From contig CM041292.1 in assembly GCA_023052935.1 (NCBI GenBank), positions 103,173,906 through 103,237,905 on the forward strand: 64,000 nt of DNA, written 5' to 3'. Source of the DNA: Piezodorus guildinii. Taxonomy: Eukaryota > Arthropoda > Insecta > Hemiptera > Pentatomidae. Shown here one piece after another: positions 33,576 to 46,110 of the stretch (the stretch's first letter is position 1; each line of letters begins with the position of its first letter). The notes beneath the pieces were generated by a model that saw only the letters and a list, made by a program, of their open reading frames with translations, was not told the DNA's origin and searched no databases. Made by a program: the position numbers and the translations under genes.

Positions 33576-34946
33576 GTATGTGATGATACGTCTCGCCAGT
33601 CTGGAGCTCAAACTGCTTGATTAACTACCAAAAACCTGAAATAATTCAAAATCTGTCACTGCGGATAATTAACAATTACCCCCGCTACACTAAAATATCA
33701 ACTATGCTCCAGGTCTAGCAGCATCCAGTAATTAAACATTTTATCTAGACTCAAACAACTTCTAACTTCAGTAAAACACCAAACTTCAAAAATCTATTAA
33801 TAAAGGAAATCAGTAATTATAACAAAACATCTCTGAAACGCTACACTCATAAAAGAACTAAACATGTGCTGTTAACTTAAGCTAGTTTGTTTTAATTTCT
33901 AATTTTATATTATCAATTATTTTATCCGTTTTTAATCGTAGGTTTTTTTAATAATTTTTCCTACAATCATATATAATCGAAATTTCATTTTACAACATAT
34001 TGGTCATTAATGCTTATTAGATTATAATTACTAAATGAACAAAACACTTTGCTGACTGTAAGGATGTCTCATCCGAAATCATTTGTATATATTTTGTCAA
34101 TCTGTAAATATGTAAATAAAGCTTATTTTCTTTCTACAATAGGTAAGTGAAATTATATTATAATTCGGTATAATTATATTATATAATATTAATATTATAA
34201 TTTCCAAAATATATTATAATTACCAAAATTATATGCACTTCGAATCGGACCGATTTAGTTGGCAATACTTTTGAAATAATATAATTAATAAATAATATCT
34301 CTAAAAATAATGATGATAAAGTGATAAAATAGAAAATAATAAAATTTAACGCGGATAAAATAATTTAAGCTTCATTTGCAAGAACTGTTTGAATTGTGCC
34401 TATTTTTATACCCAGTAAAGCGAAAAAAGGTTCCACTGAAAACGGTGATTTTACGTCCGTAGCAATAAATTTCTTCTAAGCAATAAATATTTCGTTCTCA
34501 GAAACAGTTAGATATCATCGTTAATTTTTTTCATAAATCGTCTTGATTGATTTTTAACACAGTAGCTCGTGAAAGGGTATCAATCTTATAGGCTATTCAA
34601 ATTAATTTTTAGCTCGCGTATCTTCAAGTCCTTATAACCTGGCATTAAACAATTTATGATATCTTCTTACAGACTGTATTTTAAGGAAAATTATTTCTTC
34701 ATGTAAAGAATATTTGTATCCTACCAAAAATATTTGCTTATTATAAATCATGCCAAAAGACCATTAAAAATATAATAATAATACGATAAAAAATACAAAA
34801 ATAATAATATTAATAAAATCTTAGTTATCGATTTCTGTGACTTGAAATCTAAACTATTTTAAACCGTTTGTTATAAATAAAATTTTATTTTATTTTATTT
34901 TTGTGTGTGTGAATCTGTATACTTCGGAACAGTTTCAACTCTCAAA
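33576..34946. other. unassigned AT-rich spacer
   Basis: Very AT-rich. GGTAAGTGAAATTATATTAT near 34142 resembles the outer R900 end, but nothing follows. Confidence 0.35.
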
Positions 34947-35343
34947 AATTGAGACGTTGACTTCCAAAAGATACTAAAGGAAATTTTAACGATTTGATAT
35001 TTTTACATATTTGTATTCTCATCATTTTGTTTTATCTAAATCTTCTATTTGATTCTCTTCTATTATATCTAACACAGTCAACTTTTCAAGTCAACGATTT
35101 AGAAATGCAATTATTTTCCAAAAGTACCAATTACAAATTTAGTTTCGTTCCAAATCATACTAAAACATTTTATTTCATAACTTTAATATGGTAATATTAA
35201 AGCAGTGAGAAAAACAATTCTAAATTTTAATGCGAAAAGAATCAAATTAGGTGGTTTAATTATATAGGAATGAGAGATTTTCGCGATTCCTGTAAAATTT
35301 CCTAGAATGGATAAAGTACTTTTTGGAACTCAACGTCTCAATT
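34947..35343. mobile_element. MITE-like element with ~24-bp terminal inverted repeats
   Basis: The left end AATTGAGACGTTGACTTCC and the right end (reverse complement) AATTGAGACGTTGAGTTCC match over about 24 bp with one or two mismatches, continuing into CAAAA. The ~397-bp interior is AT-rich and non-coding. The 66-residue ORF inside has no motif. The TSD is not obvious. Related but more diverged units lie immediately to the right and at 40449. Confidence 0.6.
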
Positions 35344-35655
35344 GATTCGTTGATTTCCAAAAATTACTTAAGTATTTCATTAATTAAAACATCTAAATAA
35401 CGAGTTTGAAAAATGTAGATATTTCCAAAATGATCTATGTACACATTTGATTTCGTTCCAAATCATCCTAAAACCTTTCCTTCCTAAAATAATGTTATTA
35501 ATGTAATAAAAAAAATATTATAGATTTGAGATTAAAATTAATGCGAAATGAATACAAATAAATTAGTTCAATGAAACATGAATGTGAGATTTTTTCGTCT
35601 CAAGAATAATTCCATAAAAAGGATTGAGTACCATTTGGATTCAACATCTTAAATT
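35340..35655. mobile_element. second, diverged MITE unit in tandem
   Basis: Starts AATTGATTCGTTGATTTCCA, sharing its first bases with the end of the previous unit. It repeats the internal TTTGATTTCGTTCCAAATCA and ATGAATGTGAGATTTTTTCG blocks and ends ACCATTTGGATTCAACATCT. It is a head-to-tail copy with degraded ends. Confidence 0.5.
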
Positions 35656-37546
35656 ATCAATGTATTTAGAAATCTATTCATTAATTAATATAGTAACAAA
35701 AAAAAAACCCATCATTGATTTTTCTGTTATAGTTTTGGTATCACTGGTAGATGTTACATACCTTGAAATTCTAAATATTTATTATGTTGTTTCACTTTTC
35801 TTATCATATTACCACTTTTTAAAAACTAAATTAAAGCAAAGGAAAATTGTTTAAAAACCTTTACTGAATCTGAAAAAAAACCTGCATAGTTTAATTATTC
35901 TAGTCCATAGATGTATTTATAAATTTATACATGATTCGTAATCAGCGTTGTTTAAAAATAACTACGCTTTTTATTCGTCCTTTGATTAGTTCGCAGTTAA
36001 TAAATAATTTATTTAATTATTAGATTCCTTTTTTTCTGGCATCTGTAGTAATTGTCCATTGAAAATATTGCTTTAACGTATTAAATATAAATGTTACATT
36101 AAAAGAAAAAAAAAATGAAATAGCAATTACATTCTTGCATTAACTCATAAACACGTAGAAAAAATATGATAACCTTAAGAGGCTATGCGGAAATATGCCT
36201 TTGGATTATGTTCAAGAAAACTTCATTCAATAAACTAGACTTTAAGTTTCCCATTTTGATAGTCTTCTTGATTGAAGACATAGTCATTTTGCGAAAAAGA
36301 TCGTCTTTCCCTTGGTAGATACCATCGTCTTAAGGACATTTCAGAACATAAATGGCCTCTTCATCTTGATAGCTGTGCATTCCTCGGTACTAGGTTTGCT
36401 CGAGAGCCCAGCCTTCATTTGTAATAAACCTGTGCTAATCGCTTTGAGGTACTAAATATTTCTTATCTAATAATATGTAAAATAATCAGACATAACTCGG
36501 TATCTTCTTCCTTTCCCCATTTAATAATTTTGTGAATCTGTTTGTTCCTCATCAAAATATCTCATCTTTAATTTTTTTATCGCTCTGTGGCAAGAATATC
36601 ATTTAAAAAATTAAAATAGCTTATTTGGCTAAAATATTATTAATTTTTTCAGGTTTTGTGAATGAGGCAATGTTAATATTATGCTAGCAATGTGAATTTC
36701 ATTACCTCTTAGAATTAAGAAACATTATCTAACCTATAATATTATGAAACGAAAATTAAATTAAATAAGGTGGTATCATGTACACAATGTACATACATAA
36801 TATTCAATAACGATATTCTATATGATTATTATTTTATTCTGATTTTTATTTTATTTTTTAAATTTATTTTATAGAATCTTAAAAAAAATGAGGAACACAA
36901 ATGTAGTCATATAATTAACTTAAGTTTGTTATAAGAGTATACGAAAAAAAAAAATACACTCTTAAGAAAAACTTTTATTATTTGTTTGCCAACGTTTCAG
37001 CCCAACTTTTAGGCCATCATCGGGGCCGAAACCTCAAATATAACTAGTTTTTCTCATTAGTGTTATTTTTTTTATCTGCACACCCCTAACCGACTTATTA
37101 GTCAATTATACATCCTCAACGGGCACTGATTTAAATCAACTAAGTTTAATCATTTAGTCATATACACACAGAATTATACATTCTAATCTTTGGACGCATT
37201 TTTTATTATTCAAAAGCTAATAAACAATCAAAATTGTTTATTATTTTATCATCGTGTAATAAATTAATCTTTTTATCTTATATCGTTTGATTTCATTTTA
37301 CTACTTTACTTGACTTAAATAAGTATTGCAGCATTCAGTAATCGTATAAATCCCCTCATGATAACATTCAAAGTGTAGTGCACACGACATGTAAATATAA
37401 CATTATAAAGCTTATGGAAATTCGTAAACAGTAAAAAAACTTACTCTTTCTTACTTTCTTACTCACCAGTTTGTATTTTAATTTCTTCACCCTTGTACCA
37501 AACTGTGAATATTATTCAATAAAAATTCAAAAAAAAAAATAATAAG

Positions 37547-37559
<13 letters not shown>
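35656..37559. other. unassigned AT-rich spacer
   Basis: No gene. The minus strand carries GGCCTAAAAGTTGGGCTGAA and ACGTTGGCAAAC near 36990-37020, a motif often seen near retroelement ends. The 76-residue ORF at 35624 is AT-driven and lacks a motif. Confidence 0.35.
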
Positions 37560-37621
<62 letters not shown>

Positions 37622-37632
37622 GTGTGTGTGTG
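37560..37632. repeat. (TA)n with (TG)n end
   Basis: An A-run, then a broken TA tract, then GTGTGTGTGTG, just 5' of a truncated Jockey fragment. Confidence 0.9.
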
Positions 37633-37694
37633 TTTAAATAAATAGAGATATTGGTACATTTTATTCAACTTTAAATTATTTTTCTGTTTCTTTG

Positions 37695-38600
37695 TTGTAG
37701 ATTTAGAGTTATCTAGGACCCATCCTTTACACAGTTTATACAGCTGATATCCCAACCCATCCTAACACCTTCCTTTCTACCTATGCTGATGACACTTGTG
37801 TGTTATTAGTCAATACTGATCCAACTATTGCCTCTCAAACTCTCCAATCCCACCTCAGAGACCTTGAAGTATGGTGTCAGAACTGGAGAATTAAAGTAAA
37901 TTCCAACAAATCCAACCAAATTACCTTTACCCTTCGTCGTAAACTTATGACTTCCATCCCTACTGTCTCCTTCAATAATACTCCTCTTGTCCCGGTTGAA
38001 CAGATCCGATATCTAGGATTGCACCTTGACAAACGCCTCACTTGGAATCCTCATACAAGACTGAAACGACAAGATGCTGCACGACGTTTTCGACTACTTC
38101 AACACTTACTAGACAAACGTTCTTATCTTCCTCTTAACTACAAAAGACTCATCTATATGACTATCATAAGACCGATATGGTCTTACGGAGTTGAGCTCTG
38201 GGGCTCTACTAAACCATCGAATTCTTCTCGTATCCTATCCCGCCAGTCCTAAATCCTTCGTAAAATCCTCAATTCTCCTTACTTTGTCACCAACAAACTC
38301 ATCCATAAAGACCTTAATGTCCCATATGTTGCTGATTTGGCCCGTACGAGGTATCAATCCTTCCATGACAAATTCCATTCCCACCCTAATCCTTTCGTTT
38401 CAATCCTTTCTTCCTCTTCAATTCCTGACAATCCTCCGAGGCGTCTGAAAAGGAGATGGCCCCGGGACCTTCTACTTTAGAATATTTTTAAAGTGCTTCT
38501 CTACATGTGTTTCATTTTTTTTTTACGTTTCATTCAAATCTACTTTTTGTATTACTTGTTATACAGTTGTAAATTCCAATAAATAAATATATAAAAAAAA
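37695..38600 (+). pseudogene. 5'-truncated Jockey LINE, RT C-terminus and 3' UTR
   Basis: Starts within the RT palm (Y-T-A-D-I-P-T-H-P, then Y-A-D-D-T). It continues L-E-V-W-C-Q-N-W-R-I-K-V, I-T-F-T-L-R-R-K, I-R-Y-L-G-L-H-L-D-K-R-L-T-W-N-P-H-T and Y-G-V-E-L-W-G-S-T-K-P. After a frameshift near 38245 it resumes with L-R-K-I-L-N-S-P-Y-F-V-T-N-K and ends P-P-R-R-L-K-R-R-W-P-R-D-L-L at a stop near 38480. This is nearly the C-terminus of the intact ORF2 (PPRRLKRQWPRDLL). A ~120-bp 3' UTR ends CCAATAAATAAATATATAAA. It is a different subfamily from the intact copy and is dead by truncation and frameshift. Confidence 0.9.
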
Positions 38601-39480
38601 ATATTTAGAGTTAAAGATAAAAAATAAAAAAAATGATATAAGGTATAAAAAAAGTATAATATTTAGTAAATAACATACTGTTAAATAATTCCTTCCAAAA
38701 CACTAATTATGTGAAAAGTGAAGTTACCTGCTCACAGAGCTAAATAATTATCAGAGTGGACCAACTGGGTTAGTCGCTATCATATATCAGCCCGCCTTAC
38801 TTTCTCGGTAACTCGATCCTCTCTGCTTACACTAGTGGATTCCCAACCACCATAAACTTAACCCATATTTATGTGCCAAGTTTGCGTGTCTGATTGTCTG
38901 TCATTTTCTGCATAGCACTATACTTCATAACAGTCAGGCCCTTTATTTTTGATATATAGTTGTTTCTATCAGCTTCTAAAGGAATGAAATATAAAATCTC
39001 CCGATATAAGTATATGTAGTTTTGTGCATTGCTTTATTTGGCATGGGTATGTGTGTTATTGTATAATGTATAAATCACACGAAATAAGATGGTTGATCGA
39101 CAAATAGTTTTTCTGAGTTTTGGACATAATATTAATCTTATAGCTCTTTTATAATACATCTTACAGCTTTCTATACTAGGAGTTACCACTTTCTTCAGTC
39201 AGTGGAAGTCTTGTTTGATCATCTTACGCCCAACTCAGGTGAAACATTTACTTCTTAATCATTATTTGTGTCATCAGATCCAGACAAACTAAATTCAGAA
39301 AATCATATCAGTTAAAATAATCGACAATGATATTATTTAAAACAATAAATGACAATATTAGTTAAAACACATAATTATAAGAATAATCAATTATAAAAAC
39401 AAATACAAGTCACTAGTCAAAACAAAAATATATTATGTCAATTTAAATTTAAAAAAATAGAATATAGTATTCGAGGAAGA

Positions 39481-39484
<4 letters not shown>
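38601..39484. other. unassigned spacer
   Basis: Non-coding. A mixed-composition patch near 38760-38860 shows no clear tRNA or SINE architecture. Confidence 0.4.

Positions 39485-39552
<68 letters not shown>
39485..39552. repeat. (CA)n(TA)n microsatellite
   Basis: About 14 CA units followed by about 19 TA units. Confidence 0.95.
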
Positions 39553-39560
<8 letters not shown>

Positions 39561-40448
39561 AGGTAATAAAATAATTAATAATGAAAGGTAATGAATACAA
39601 TAAAAAGAAATTGCAAAATCTGCTTATATCTGTTGGAGGCAAATAAATTCATATATTATATGTACGCATGTTAGTTTGTGTGTATGTATATACTAAAGGG
39701 ATTTAATTAAGTAATATAAAATATTATTATAATGATAAATTTTAGAGATATTCATAGATATAACTATTGAGATGAGTAATGAAAACATACGCTTAACTAC
39801 ATAACGAATTAGTCGGTATTTTTTTCATAATCTACATTTCTTTGTCACTGTACTATTTTTGATTTTGTCGTTTGTTTTTTGTTGTGCTTTTTATCCTAAT
39901 ACTATACTAAATCATTTTGTAAACCTGCTTTTTCCCAGCGTGGCTCAGGTGTGGTTGGATTTCAATCAAGATGTCATTGAGGAATGAAATTCTAATGATT
40001 CTGCGAAAGTATTGATTGATCTTGTGCCTTCGAATTTTAACTTTTACGAGCGATTGATCACTTTTATAAGAGAAATACGTTTTGAGAATCGGATGAGGTA
40101 AAAATTAAAGTTTAAGATATATAAAGTAGAAAACCAGTGAGTGATACTGGTGATGCATACGACAGAAGGAAAACACAGAGCATATTGGACTGTACTTTAA
40201 AAAAAAAAAGATATCGTATAAGTAATTTATTAAGAATCATAACATTTCTCAATTATTGAAGATACGCGTTAAAGAGATGAGAATGTTTGGAATCAGAAAG
40301 GTTTTTTTATTGTGTTGCTTTTTCGGTGCTATTTATCTAGAACTAAAGCAATTATACTATTCGACCAAGGAATGAATACTACTGTTTAAAATAGTAGGAT
40401 CTGCACAAGAATGCAGTTTTTTGTATACAACATACATCGATACATGGT
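39553..40448. other. unassigned AT-rich spacer
   Basis: Non-coding; no element ends seen. Confidence 0.4.
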
Positions 40449-40781
40449 AATTGAGTCGTTGATTTCCAAAAGATACTAAAAAGCATTTTTTACGTAACTG
40501 GTAGTTTGATATATTTGTATTTTCATAATTTAGTTTCACCTTATTCTCCTATTTGATTTTATCTAAGAAACTCTCAAGACCTTTAAAAATGCTGTTATTT
40601 TCCAAAAGTACTAATTAGGCATTTAGTTTTGAACCAAATCATATATTAAAATAGTGTCAGTAATATAGTAAAAAACAATTCTAGATTTTAATGAGAAATA
40701 AGTTGGTTTAATAATATAGTAATGAGAGAATTTTGCACTTGAAAATGGATATAGTAACTTTTAGAACTCAACGTCTCTATT
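40449..40781. mobile_element. MITE-like element, third copy
   Basis: The left end AATTGAGTCGTTGATTTCCA and the right end (reverse complement AATAGAGACGTTGAGTTCT) are inverted repeats. The interior shares TTATTTTCCAAAAGTAC, AATTCTAGATTTTAATGAGA and ATATAGTAATGAGAGAATTT with the 34947 unit. It is shorter (333 bp) because of internal deletions. Confidence 0.55.
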
Positions 40782-40887
40782 ATCAATAATAATGAATCGA
40801 TATTTTTACATATTGGCAAACTTTACTTTAACTTTTGACAAGAAATAGTTGAATATTTTCTTGTGCATTTCATAGTTGAAAATACAA

Positions 40888-40889
<2 letters not shown>

Positions 40890-40947
<58 letters not shown>
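40890..40947. repeat. (TA)n microsatellite
   Basis: About 29 TA units. Confidence 0.95.
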
Positions 40948-40953
<6 letters not shown>

Positions 40954-41559
40954 TAACATATACCTTGTTACATGCAGGCCTTACCTTAACTAAGCCAACA
41001 TAGAATCTGTAATTCATTGTGAAATACAATATTATTTTGAGAATTAACTGCTTTAACTCTATGATTGGTAATTACAATTAGCAAATGTGAATGTTGGTTA
41101 TGCCATAAATATTAATCATGAGGAAAACACACCCAGGTCGTACATATACCTGCACTTCCTTTAATGAGGAAGCGCAGAGATCAGAGTCACCGAATTGTGT
41201 TAGCTGTACAACATTAGGAAATTCGTTTTCATTTCGTATAATCGTTTTAAGCGCCCTGGAACTTAGTTTTTTTAGGAATAAGCTCTTGTTTCGTTATTCT
41301 ATTATTTCTATACCTCGAAAATACACAATTTCTAATATTTTGAACATAATAAAATTCATTTAAAATCTCTTTCTTCTTTCTTTCATAATAATTGCAATTA
41401 TTACACAAACTGAATATTAGTTTTTACTTTAAAAACCATAAATTACTGATTTTACTACATCATGAATACATATTTTAATACATAAATGATTCCATGAACT
41501 TCATTTGTATTTTATGATAAACATTTATTCTAGTCTAAGTTGACGAATCACTACCGCAT

Positions 41560-42110
41560 AGACTAAATAACTTTCTTTTCCTACAAATTTATTTTTCTTC
41601 ACTATCTATGACATTGTTTTTCTACGTTTAGGGGTTCTGTCCCCATTATTAAGATATTTTATGGTTTTCTAAAAGTTCATCCATTTTTTCTTCAGATTTA
41701 ATGAATTGTTGGTCATATGGTCGGTGCTAATTTCCATATTTAAATTTAGTTTAATTTCTTTTATAAGGAATATAAATGGAAAAACTATGTCGTAGATTCA
41801 TCGCGGAGACTCAAATGGGCGCGTAAAGTGGTTAGGCTCGGTGAGGAACGGATTCCAAGAAAGTTGATACTTGCTGAACCGACTGGTAGGCGTCCGAAAG
41901 GCAGGCTGAAGCGTCGATGGGAGGATTGCGTTAAGGCTGGCCTCGGGGGTTTGGGCTTGAACGGTGAACATTGGACGAGTCTGTGTAGGCCGACTTTGGT
42001 GGTATCGGTATCGAACCTTCGGGTTCGATAAGCCTATTATTATTATGTCGTAGATAGTGAAAAAAAAAAATGTTGGAAAAGGAAGTTAATGAGTGCTTTT
42101 TTGACTATGG
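41560..42110. repeat. inverted pair of a short repeat, split by a LINE insertion
   Basis: Plus-strand 41570-41690 is roughly the reverse complement of segments at 43025-43140 (ATGGATGAACTTTTAGAAAA; GGACAGAACCCC; GAAGAAAAATAAATTTGTA). A second, direct relative lies at 41776-42110 (TATGTCGTAGATAGTGAA; GGAAAAGGAAGTTAATGAGT), interrupted by the LINE at 41797-42043. The two near copies face each other around 41740. The family is unknown. Confidence 0.45.
41786..42054 (+). pseudogene. 5'-truncated LINE RT tail with 11-bp TSD
   Basis: The 247-bp insert (41797-42043) is flanked by TATGTCGTAGA at 41786-41796 and 42044-42054. It encodes the extreme C-terminus of an RTE-like RT: R-L-K-W-A-R-K-V-V-R-L-G-E-E-R-I-P-R-K, then T-G-R-R-P-K-G-R-L-K-R-R-W-E-D-C-V-K-A and L-N-G-E-H-W-T-S-L. 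The 3' end is GTTCGATAAGCC followed by TATTATTATTA, so this family ends in a TTA microsatellite rather than poly(A). The preserved reading frame and perfect TSD suggest modest age. A relative lies at 44715-45005. Confidence 0.85.
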
Positions 42111-42453
42111 AATATTAAATGAAGTGCTATGTTTTTGACCGGTTGCTTTTCTAAGGCAGCGGTACCTTAAAAAACTAGATTAATTGATATATTTAATGTA
42201 TGTGTAGACTAATATTACTGAAACCATTGGATTTCCTTTCTAAAGGTTTCGGTTTACCAATCCCAGTAGATGGCATGGATGGGAACATTAAATCACCAAC
42301 AGATTTAAATTAGAGCAAATATTATTAAATATAACTATTACATAAATTTTAAACTTAAACTCCATTTACATCAATCTAGACCTATTATTGAGAATACTGA
42401 GGATCATATTACAATTAACCTTGCCATAAAATATTACAAATAACGAGATACCT
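42111..42453. other. unassigned AT-rich spacer
   Basis: Nothing recognised. Confidence 0.35.
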
Positions 42454-42870
42454 TTGAAACACTTAGTCGGCTGGCGAAGGTGGAAATTGTCTCAGGCGCT
42501 CCTTCAAGGGTTCATCTTTCAGCTGCTCTATGACCCCCGGCGGACATCGCTTCTTCTTGAGGATGGACCTCGGCTCTTACTAGACTTCAACTCTCATGGT
42601 TCGAATAAGACTGCCTTACAAATCTTCTCTTTCATCCTCGTCACATCGGGTGGGCTGATATGGGAAGTGCACCGTTTGGCGGTACAGCCCTTGTGATCTT
42701 ATTTTTATCTTTTGACCACCCTTAATATTCCTGTCGACTGCCGCTGTAGGAAACTACCAGGGGTCTCTGGTATCGCAGACCCATGGGGAAACCGGGGGGC
42801 CTATTGGAGAATCCAAGGGTTGCAAGTACACGCCCTTTGTAATTTTGCCGACGTAGGCTAATCAATATTT
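42454..42870 (+). other. GC-elevated block with an 80-residue ORF, unrecognised
   Basis: The plus strand encodes an 80-residue ORF (42454-42696) rich in Leu, with G-W-R-R-W-K-L-S-Q-A-L near its start. It is followed by a GC-rich stretch (GGGGAAACCGGGGGGCCTAT near 42785) and ACGCCCTTTGTAATTTTGCC. No motif ties it to a known protein. The abrupt GC edges suggest an inserted retroposon or a fragment of a coding transposon, but I cannot place it. Confidence 0.3.
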
Positions 42871-44714
42871 ATTTAATTAATACAATAATTATCCAATCCT
42901 TACTTCCCTCATCATCCTGAATACATTACAGAAGCTTCATAAAAAATTATAAAATAAAAGAAACTAAACTTAAATATGGAAATTAACACCACAATTGATT
43001 GGCAATTTTGACACACAATTGATCAATCTGAAAAAAAAAATGGATGAACTTTTAGAAAAGGATAAAATATCTTGATAATGCGGACAGAACCCCGAAACGT
43101 GAAGAAAAATAAATTTGTAAGAAAAGAAAATTAATAGGTGCTTTTTTGAGTGTGAGACATATTGAAATATGCATGCACTTTATGAATACTCCACATGTAT
43201 ATAAGAAATTTGTGAAAAAAAAAATTCTCCTGAAATAATCTCCTAGAAATCATATATTAATTTGTTTAGTTTCCTCACATCATTTTTTTTTTTCGTTCCG
43301 AAGTAAGAATGATATCATTATTTCAATGTAATATTTAATAAAACTTCTTTAGCATTGAAAAATAAATAAAATAAAATAATTATAATAAATAGAAAATAAA
43401 GTAAAATATCATTTTAATCGTGAAAAGTAGATCAATTATTTCAAGTATAGAAAAGATCATTAATGTTCACTTATGTGAAAGTAAAACCTCTTAGTCGCAA
43501 CGATCATTAAACATTAAAAATTATAGCTCACTTAATAACATCGAATAAATTGCTATTATTTACAAACTTTCTAATTACATTACAGTTTGTGTTTATAGGC
43601 TTGAAGGTAATTTATGCTCACTACATGTTGATATTCTATAGCTTCTCCATTATTATTTTTTTATTTATTTTATATGCCTTCTAGAGACCACATCCTCAAC
43701 GGAGACAGCAAATTTTAATTACTAACAAAAATACATGTGGGCTTTTACAATTTTTCCGTATTTTATTTCCATATTATTGATTTTCGCAAAGATTGTGTGA
43801 GGATGCCTGTTTAGATTCATTACATTAAGATAGGCGTAAAATGCTATTCTTCTTTTTCTGATTTTGATTTTTTTCAATGTTTTTGTAGAGATAAAGTTTT
43901 CTCTAATAAATCCTGGAATCTTTCAAAGGATCTTTCTGTATTCTTTTTTACTTTTTTATTTATCAGATAGAATAATTTTGGGGTCAAGTGGTACACTGCT
44001 TTTTGCCTCTCCCAAGATCATTATTATCTTATTTTATTTGATTTCTTTACTCAAAGGGAAATTTCATATAGCTCATGCCGTTTTCTTTAGGGCTCTAACA
44101 TATAGTTTTGAGACTCCTAGAATTATTACTGCATAATAATAGCATAATTACTGCTTCGATAGCATTAGGCATAAAAACGATAATTTGTTTTTCTTTTAGT
44201 TTAACTACTATTCCTATTTTACATTAGCTGTTGATGACAAGCAGAGAACTTTGGCAATTCTTAGGAATATATGACAACCAATAATTTTACATTCAGGTTC
44301 GCCTAAATAACTACAGTTATTTGTATGCAAATTCATAATTTATAAGTTTACGATTTACAATTTATTAGGACTATGAGTGAGAAACAGAAAATATGTTTTA
44401 ACGGGTTTTAAATTAAAGGTTACGAAAATAAAATAATTTTGAAATTTACTTTGTTTAGTTAGTAAATGTTTACTTTTCATTGTATGAATGAGATCCTGTA
44501 GCACTATTATTATTGTCTATTGTGACAAATTGTAATATATACGAATAAAAAAAAATGTTTACTTTTTATTTGTAATACTTTTCTAGTAGGCAAATTAATA
44601 GGTTTCTCATTGACCATCCAAAGGTAGATTTAATTTAAAAATTTATTTATTATAATTAATATAGCTAATTTTATTTATATGAAATTATTAATGTTGACTA
44701 TATATTTGATGGAT
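42871..44714. other. unassigned AT-rich spacer
   Basis: Contains the third relative of the 41560 repeat at 43025-43140. A 90-residue hydrophobic ORF (43864-44136) is AT-driven and has no motif. Confidence 0.4.
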
Positions 44715-45005
44715 TATTATCCCTACGGCTCTATGCGGATGTGAAACGTGTTCATTTACTTTGAAGGATGAGCATGGTTTTCTAGAACAAGGTACTACAG
44801 AAAATATTCGGTACAAAGAGAAATGAGGCCAGTATGGAATTTAAAAGGTTACACAACGCGGAGTGAGGAACGAAGTCCGAAAAAGATATGCGCAAAAACG
44901 AACGGCAGGCGTCCGTGATGTAGGCCGAGGCGTCGGTGGTTATGTTAAGTCTGATCTCGGGGCTTGGGGCTTGGATGGTGATCATTAGACAAATCTGTGT
45001 AGGTA
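44715..45005 (+). pseudogene. LINE RT tail relic, TTA-tailed family
   Basis: A broken reading frame with L-C-G-C-E-T-C-S-F-T-L, R-S-E-E-R-S-P-K-K, T-N-G-R-R-P, R-P-R-R-R-W and L-G-A-W-G-L-D-G-D-H. It aligns in order with the better copy at 41797 (GEERIPRK, TGRRPKG, RRRWEDCVK, LGLNGEHW). It contains several stops and frameshifts. Confidence 0.65.
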
Positions 45006-45134
45006 CCATTTTATCATTAAGTGTTAGATAAAATATAAATTTATTTATTCTATGAGGGAGATACAACCAAAAAAATAACATAACTCCATATTGTTACTGT
45101 TTGAAATTAATGTGAATTCCGTTATGTTTTATTA

Positions 45135-46110
45135 TTGGTTCGGTGCTACAGCACGTTGACGCGTCAAGGCCTCCTCAATTATCAACGTCTAGAAGCTTTA
45201 GTCCCACGCTGCATCCATCCAGTCCTGGAATTGTAAACTCCTTTTATCCGCATCCACACAATCTATCCTTCCAAGCGGAGGGGGTGAGGGGAGGGGTGGC
45301 CAACTGTTCTTCGACTATGTAATCTCAATATCAACAATCTTTTAGGAGTCTCGTGTTCTTCCATCCTGTCAACATGGTCAGCTCATCTTGGCGATGTTGC
45401 TTGATAATGAAAACAACGTCAGGCGCGATAAAGAGGTTGTAAACCTTAATAGTTCCCGTTGTCTGAAATCCGGAATCTCTTACTGCCTTCTCTATAGCCA
45501 TGTTAAATTGTAAACATGCTAGCGTATCGCTCTGCCGTACTCCCTTTGTAGATGAAAAACTTTCAGCGCGAACACCTGTCACTTGCACAACGCATTAGAG
45601 GTCTGTCATGGTCATCCTGAACAGACCTATCAGGCCTACAGGGATATATAGTTGCCTCAGTGCTTCATAGAGACCCTTTCGATCCACACTATCGTATGTC
45701 GCTTTGAAATATAAAAAAAAAATGGTGAGTCGTTGTGTAGAACTCACGTTACATTTGTAATATAATCTTGAGGCTTAACTCCTAATCTAAATTCACATTG
45801 GTAAGGGCTCTTTCTGCAAATGGATGAAGCCGTTGAAACAGAATGCTTGAATGACTTTTCAAGCGCAGGGTAGGAGGGCTATGTCCCGATAATCTCCTCC
45901 TTTTGAATATGGGGCGTATTAAAGATTTCCTCCATTCCGATGGCATATCTTTCTTTTCCCAGATGTCCATGATCAGTCTGTCGAGGGTTATTTTAAGACT
46001 TTCCCGTTGAGCAAGTCAGCTAGTGGATTGTCCACCCCTGGATCCTTATAGTTTTTCAACTTATCTAAAGCAACCTCTTCATCATCTGGTGCTTCAACAT
46101 CCCCGCCCAG
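45135..46110 (-). pseudogene. RTE-like LINE RT relic
   Basis: On the minus strand the RT reads D-D-E-E-V-A-L-D-K-L-K-N-Y-K (fingers) near 46080, then M-P-S-E-W-R-K-S-L-I-R-P-I-F-K near 45930. Further on come G-V-R-Q-S-D-T-L-A-C-L-Q-F-N-M-A-I-E-K near 45530, T-T-G-T-I and I-K-Q-H-R-Q-D-E-L-T. The C-terminal tail (D-W-M-Q-R-G-T-K; V-L-A-P-like end) lies near 45170-45230. The catalytic YADD is destroyed: its place reads A-P-D-V-V. Multiple frameshifts separate the pieces. RTE is likely from the 'GVRQGDTLACLLFN' style block; the clade was not tested. Confidence 0.75.

Noticed and set aside
34142..34162. Another R900 end at GGTAAGTGAAATTATATTA
   Set aside because: Only about 11 bases match and nothing else of the family follows.
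43864..44136. 90-residue hydrophobic ORF
   Set aside because: The composition is explained by AT-rich codons (Phe, Ile, Leu). There is no motif and no related copy.
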